A stretch of DNA of 64,000 bases from Asanoa iriomotensis. Lineage in GTDB: Bacteria > Actinomycetota > Actinomycetes > Mycobacteriales > Micromonosporaceae. Positions 63,513 to 64,000 of the stretch are shown piece by piece (position 1 is the first letter of the stretch; each line of letters starts with the position of its first letter). The stretch lies in the NCBI RefSeq assembly GCF_016862515.1, contig NZ_BONC01000030.1, positions 35,714-99,713 of the forward strand. The letters run 5' to 3'. The position numbers and the translations under genes are program-made. A model generated the notes under the pieces. It saw only the letters and a list, made by a program, of their open reading frames with translations. It did not search any database and was not told where the DNA came from.

Positions 63513-64000
63513 CCGACGTGCGCGCGGCGTTGCGTGACCAGCGGATCGAGACGGCGTCGTGGGCGTTCGGCAACTCGGGCACGCGGTTCAAGGTGTTCGC
63601 GCAGGAGGGTGTGCCGCGGGATCCCTACGAGAAGATCGCTGACGCGGCGACGGTGCACCGGTTCACGGGTGTGGCGCCGACGGTGGCGTTGCACATTCCG
63701 TGGGACCGGGTTGACGACTACGCGGACCTGGCCGCCTATGCCAAGGAACGTGGGGTCGCGCTCGGGGCGATCAACTCCAACGTGTTCCAGGACGACGACT
63801 ACAAGCTGGGCTCGGTGTGCCATCCGGATCCGGTCGTGCGTGCGAAGGCGTTGGCGCATCTGCTGGAGTGCGTCGACATCATGGACGCGACGGGGTCGCG
63901 TGATCTGAAGTTGTGGTTCTCGGACGGGACGAACTATCCGGGGCAGGACAGCATCCGTGCGCGGCAGGACCGGCTTTTTGCCGCGTTGTCGTCCGTGTAT
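63509..64000 (+). CDS. rhaI: L-rhamnose isomerase, partial at window edge
   Basis: The visible 164 residues match the actinobacterial RhaI-type L-rhamnose isomerase: ASWAFGNSGTRFKVFAQEGV (about 17-36), VAPTVALHIPWDRVDDYADL (about 57-76), VALGAINSNVFQDDDYKLGS and DLKLWFSDGTNYPGQDSIRA. These TIM-barrel enzymes convert L-rhamnose to L-rhamnulose with a divalent metal. The gene continues beyond 64000, and rhamnulose aldolase/kinase-type genes are expected next. Confidence 0.92.
   Translation, partial: MTDVRAALRDQRIETASWAFGNSGTRFKVFAQEGVPRDPYEKIADAATVHRFTGVAPTVALHIPWDRVDDYADLAAYAKERGVALGAINSNVFQDDDYKLGSVCHPDPVVRAKALAHLLECVDIMDATGSRDLKLWFSDGTNYPGQDSIRARQDRLFAALSSVY

Overview
This is a gene-dense, very GC-rich window with frequent GTG starts, many 1-8 base stop/start overlaps and many tail-to-tail overlaps. 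It carries AfsR/SARP-type regulators, CGNR, ROK and PaaX regulators, and secreted carbohydrate-active enzymes with lectin-like modules. This fits a filamentous actinomycete (Actinomycetota), possibly Micromonosporaceae, but no rRNA or housekeeping marker is present to fix the genus. I saw no tRNA, rRNA, CRISPR array, insertion sequence or phage gene.

Layout. (1) 1-7.3 kb is the right edge of a ribosomal-peptide (class I lanthipeptide-type) cluster: a lantibiotic dehydratase cut by the window edge, an ABC exporter and a small SARP regulator in one leftward operon, with a large AfsR-like SARP/NB-ARC/TPR regulator divergent from it. (2) 7.3-25.6 kb is mixed: a LysR/GyrI-like/AlkD group, a secreted GH20 hexosaminidase with two carbohydrate-binding modules, two quinone-oxidoreductase-like proteins, a GDSL esterase with a ricin-type lectin domain, a DUF5317 membrane protein with a 31-residue companion peptide, an O-methyltransferase carrying a 13-copy heptad-repeat insertion, and a BtrH-like protein. 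(3) 25.5-32.3 kb is a leftward sugar ABC importer operon (ROK regulator, binding protein, ATPase, two permeases, SMP-30 lactonase) whose ATPase gene carries an in-frame amber codon. (4) 32.7-44 kb holds a carbonic anhydrase-like protein, MFS transporters (one internally deleted), a BTAD/AAA regulator, a second AlkD-like protein, a non-secreted DRGH nuclease beside a large uncharacterised protein, and a VOC protein. (5) 44.1-52.1 kb is a two-operon aromatic-acid pathway with a PaaX-type regulator between the arms. Its enzymes match the aerobic CoA-dependent 2-aminobenzoate (anthranilate) route: CoA ligase, fused flavin monooxygenase/Old-Yellow-Enzyme reductase, acyl-CoA dehydrogenase, enoyl-CoA hydratase, SDR and RidA. 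(6) 52.2-58.5 kb is mixed, including a SUKH-like/Imm1-like immunity pair, a CopC-like protein and a CGNR regulator divergent from an EamA transporter. (7) 58.6-64 kb is an L-rhamnose operon (ATPase, two permeases, binding protein, mutarotase, isomerase) behind a perfect LacI-type palindrome, cut by the right edge.

The coherent systems are the RiPP cluster edge, the two sugar-import operons and the anthranilate-type pathway. The most unusual objects are the heptad-repeat methyltransferase, the 31-residue peptide with a near-perfect Shine-Dalgarno, the amber-interrupted ATPase and the nuclease/large-protein pair.
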